Assembly (NCBI RefSeq): GCF_000721935.1
Contig: NZ_KL585405.1
Coordinates: 94,507 to 109,888 of the forward strand
Direction: 5' to 3'
DNA length: 15,382 nucleotides
Source: Streptomyces sp. NRRL WC-3549
Lineage (GTDB): Bacteria > Actinomycetota > Actinomycetes > Streptomycetales > Streptomycetaceae
Below, piece by piece: positions 14,983-15,382 of this stretch. Within the stretch, counting starts at the first letter, position 1. Each line of letters opens with the position of its first letter. The notes beneath the pieces were generated by a model that worked only from the letters and a program-made list of their open reading frames with translations, did no database searches and had not been told where the DNA came from. Both the position numbers and the translations under genes were made by a program.

Positions 14983-15382
14983 TCAGCCGGTGAACCCACC
15001 CTCTCCCAGGAGTTGGTCGATGCGGGACCGGTGCGCGGTCTCCCAGGCGTCGAGGGTCTGGGCGGCCTCCTCGGCCAGTCTCGCCTCGGCGTCGCGCAGT
15101 ACCCGCTCCTGGCGGGCGTGCGGGGTGACGACGACCCCCTCCTCGTCCGCCACCACCATGTCACCGGGGTGGACCCGCACACCGCCGCAACGGACCGGGA
15201 CGTTCAGCGGCTGGACCGAGGTCTTGGTGCCCGGGACGGGGATGACGCCGCGGGCGAAGACGGGGAAGCCCATCTCGCGTACCTCGGCGAGGTCCCGGAT
15301 GACCCCTCGATCACGAACCCCGCGATTCCCCGTCGTTGGGCGACGGCGCAGACGTTGCCGCCGGCCAGCGCGTAGTCCACGT
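14983..15382 (-). pseudogene. RraA-family protein (HMG/CHA aldolase or oxaloacetate decarboxylase-like), 3' part, frameshifted; 5' end outside window
   Basis: From the window edge the minus strand reads VDYALAGGNVCAVAQRRG then AGFVIEG, and in another frame VIRDLAEVREMGFPVFARG through to a TGA at 14983-14985. Together these form the conserved core of the RraA/4-hydroxy-4-methyl-2-oxoglutarate aldolase family (GGN, GxIRD, GFPVFARG, then NVPVRCGGVRVHPGDMVVADEEG). The join falls at a run of four G (plus-strand CCCC 15303-15306) where five would keep the frame. The shift removes everything after FVIEG, including the active-site R-D pair, so the gene is either broken or carries a sequencing error. 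ATG at 15273 could start a 96-aa C-terminal fragment. Family members cleave pyruvate-type aldols with a divalent metal; some inhibit RNase E. The specific role here is unknown. Confidence 0.75.

Noticed and set aside
14960..14992. GC-rich palindromic stretch behind the RraA-like stop as a terminator
   Set aside because: The CCGGG/CCCGG arms are short and common in such DNA; no clear stable stem was distinguishable from background.

Overview
The window looks like Streptomyces or a close relative: very high GC, strong GC bias at third codon positions, several GTG starts, AAGGAGG/GAGGA-type ribosome binding sites, many Hanks-type kinases and a type VII secretion (T7SS) mycosin family. No tRNA, rRNA, CRISPR array, insertion sequence or attachment site was recognised. 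Everything here was read by eye; no database search was run.

Region 1 (1-4146, + strand) holds the end of a molybdenum hydroxylase operon of the xanthine dehydrogenase/CO dehydrogenase type. The [2Fe-2S] subunit (5' end outside the window) carries a long acidic, repetitive N-terminal extension. The molybdopterin-binding subunit has the family layout, but several usual cofactor motifs and the usual catalytic glutamate are not where expected. A hairpin behind it probably ends transcription.

Region 2 (about 4200-10726, + strand) is a T7SS accessory cluster behind a long inverted repeat. In order: a small helical protein with a YxxxD motif, a WxG/PPE-like protein with a Gly/Pro/Arg-rich tail ending in a conserved EDEETW tag, mycosin 1, a frameshifted remnant of only the WxG protein's tail, mycosin 2, and a third mycosin that has lost His, Ser and the oxyanion Asn and should be a pseudoprotease. 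The layout points to a tandem duplication of [tail-mycosin] followed by decay and loss of catalysis. No EccB/C/D/E core component lies in the window.

Region 3 (14858-10713, - strand) runs toward region 2: a soluble pseudokinase, a Ser/Thr kinase with a membrane segment and an extracellular PQQ-type beta-propeller, and a smaller Ser/Thr kinase with a C-terminal membrane segment. The last kinase gene overlaps the end of the third mycosin gene by 14 bp. Both active kinases have a twin-arginine-like motif before the membrane segment.

Region 4 (14983-15382, - strand) is the 3' part of an RraA-family aldolase/decarboxylase-like gene with an apparent one-base loss in a G run.

A working model is that the YxxxD and WxG proteins form a secreted pair exported by an ESX machine encoded elsewhere, matured or gated by the mycosins, with the convergent kinase/pseudokinase set sensing the envelope. 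This is inference from gene content and order. A recurring feature is catalytically degenerate paralogues (pseudo-mycosin, pseudokinase, atypical molybdenum subunit).
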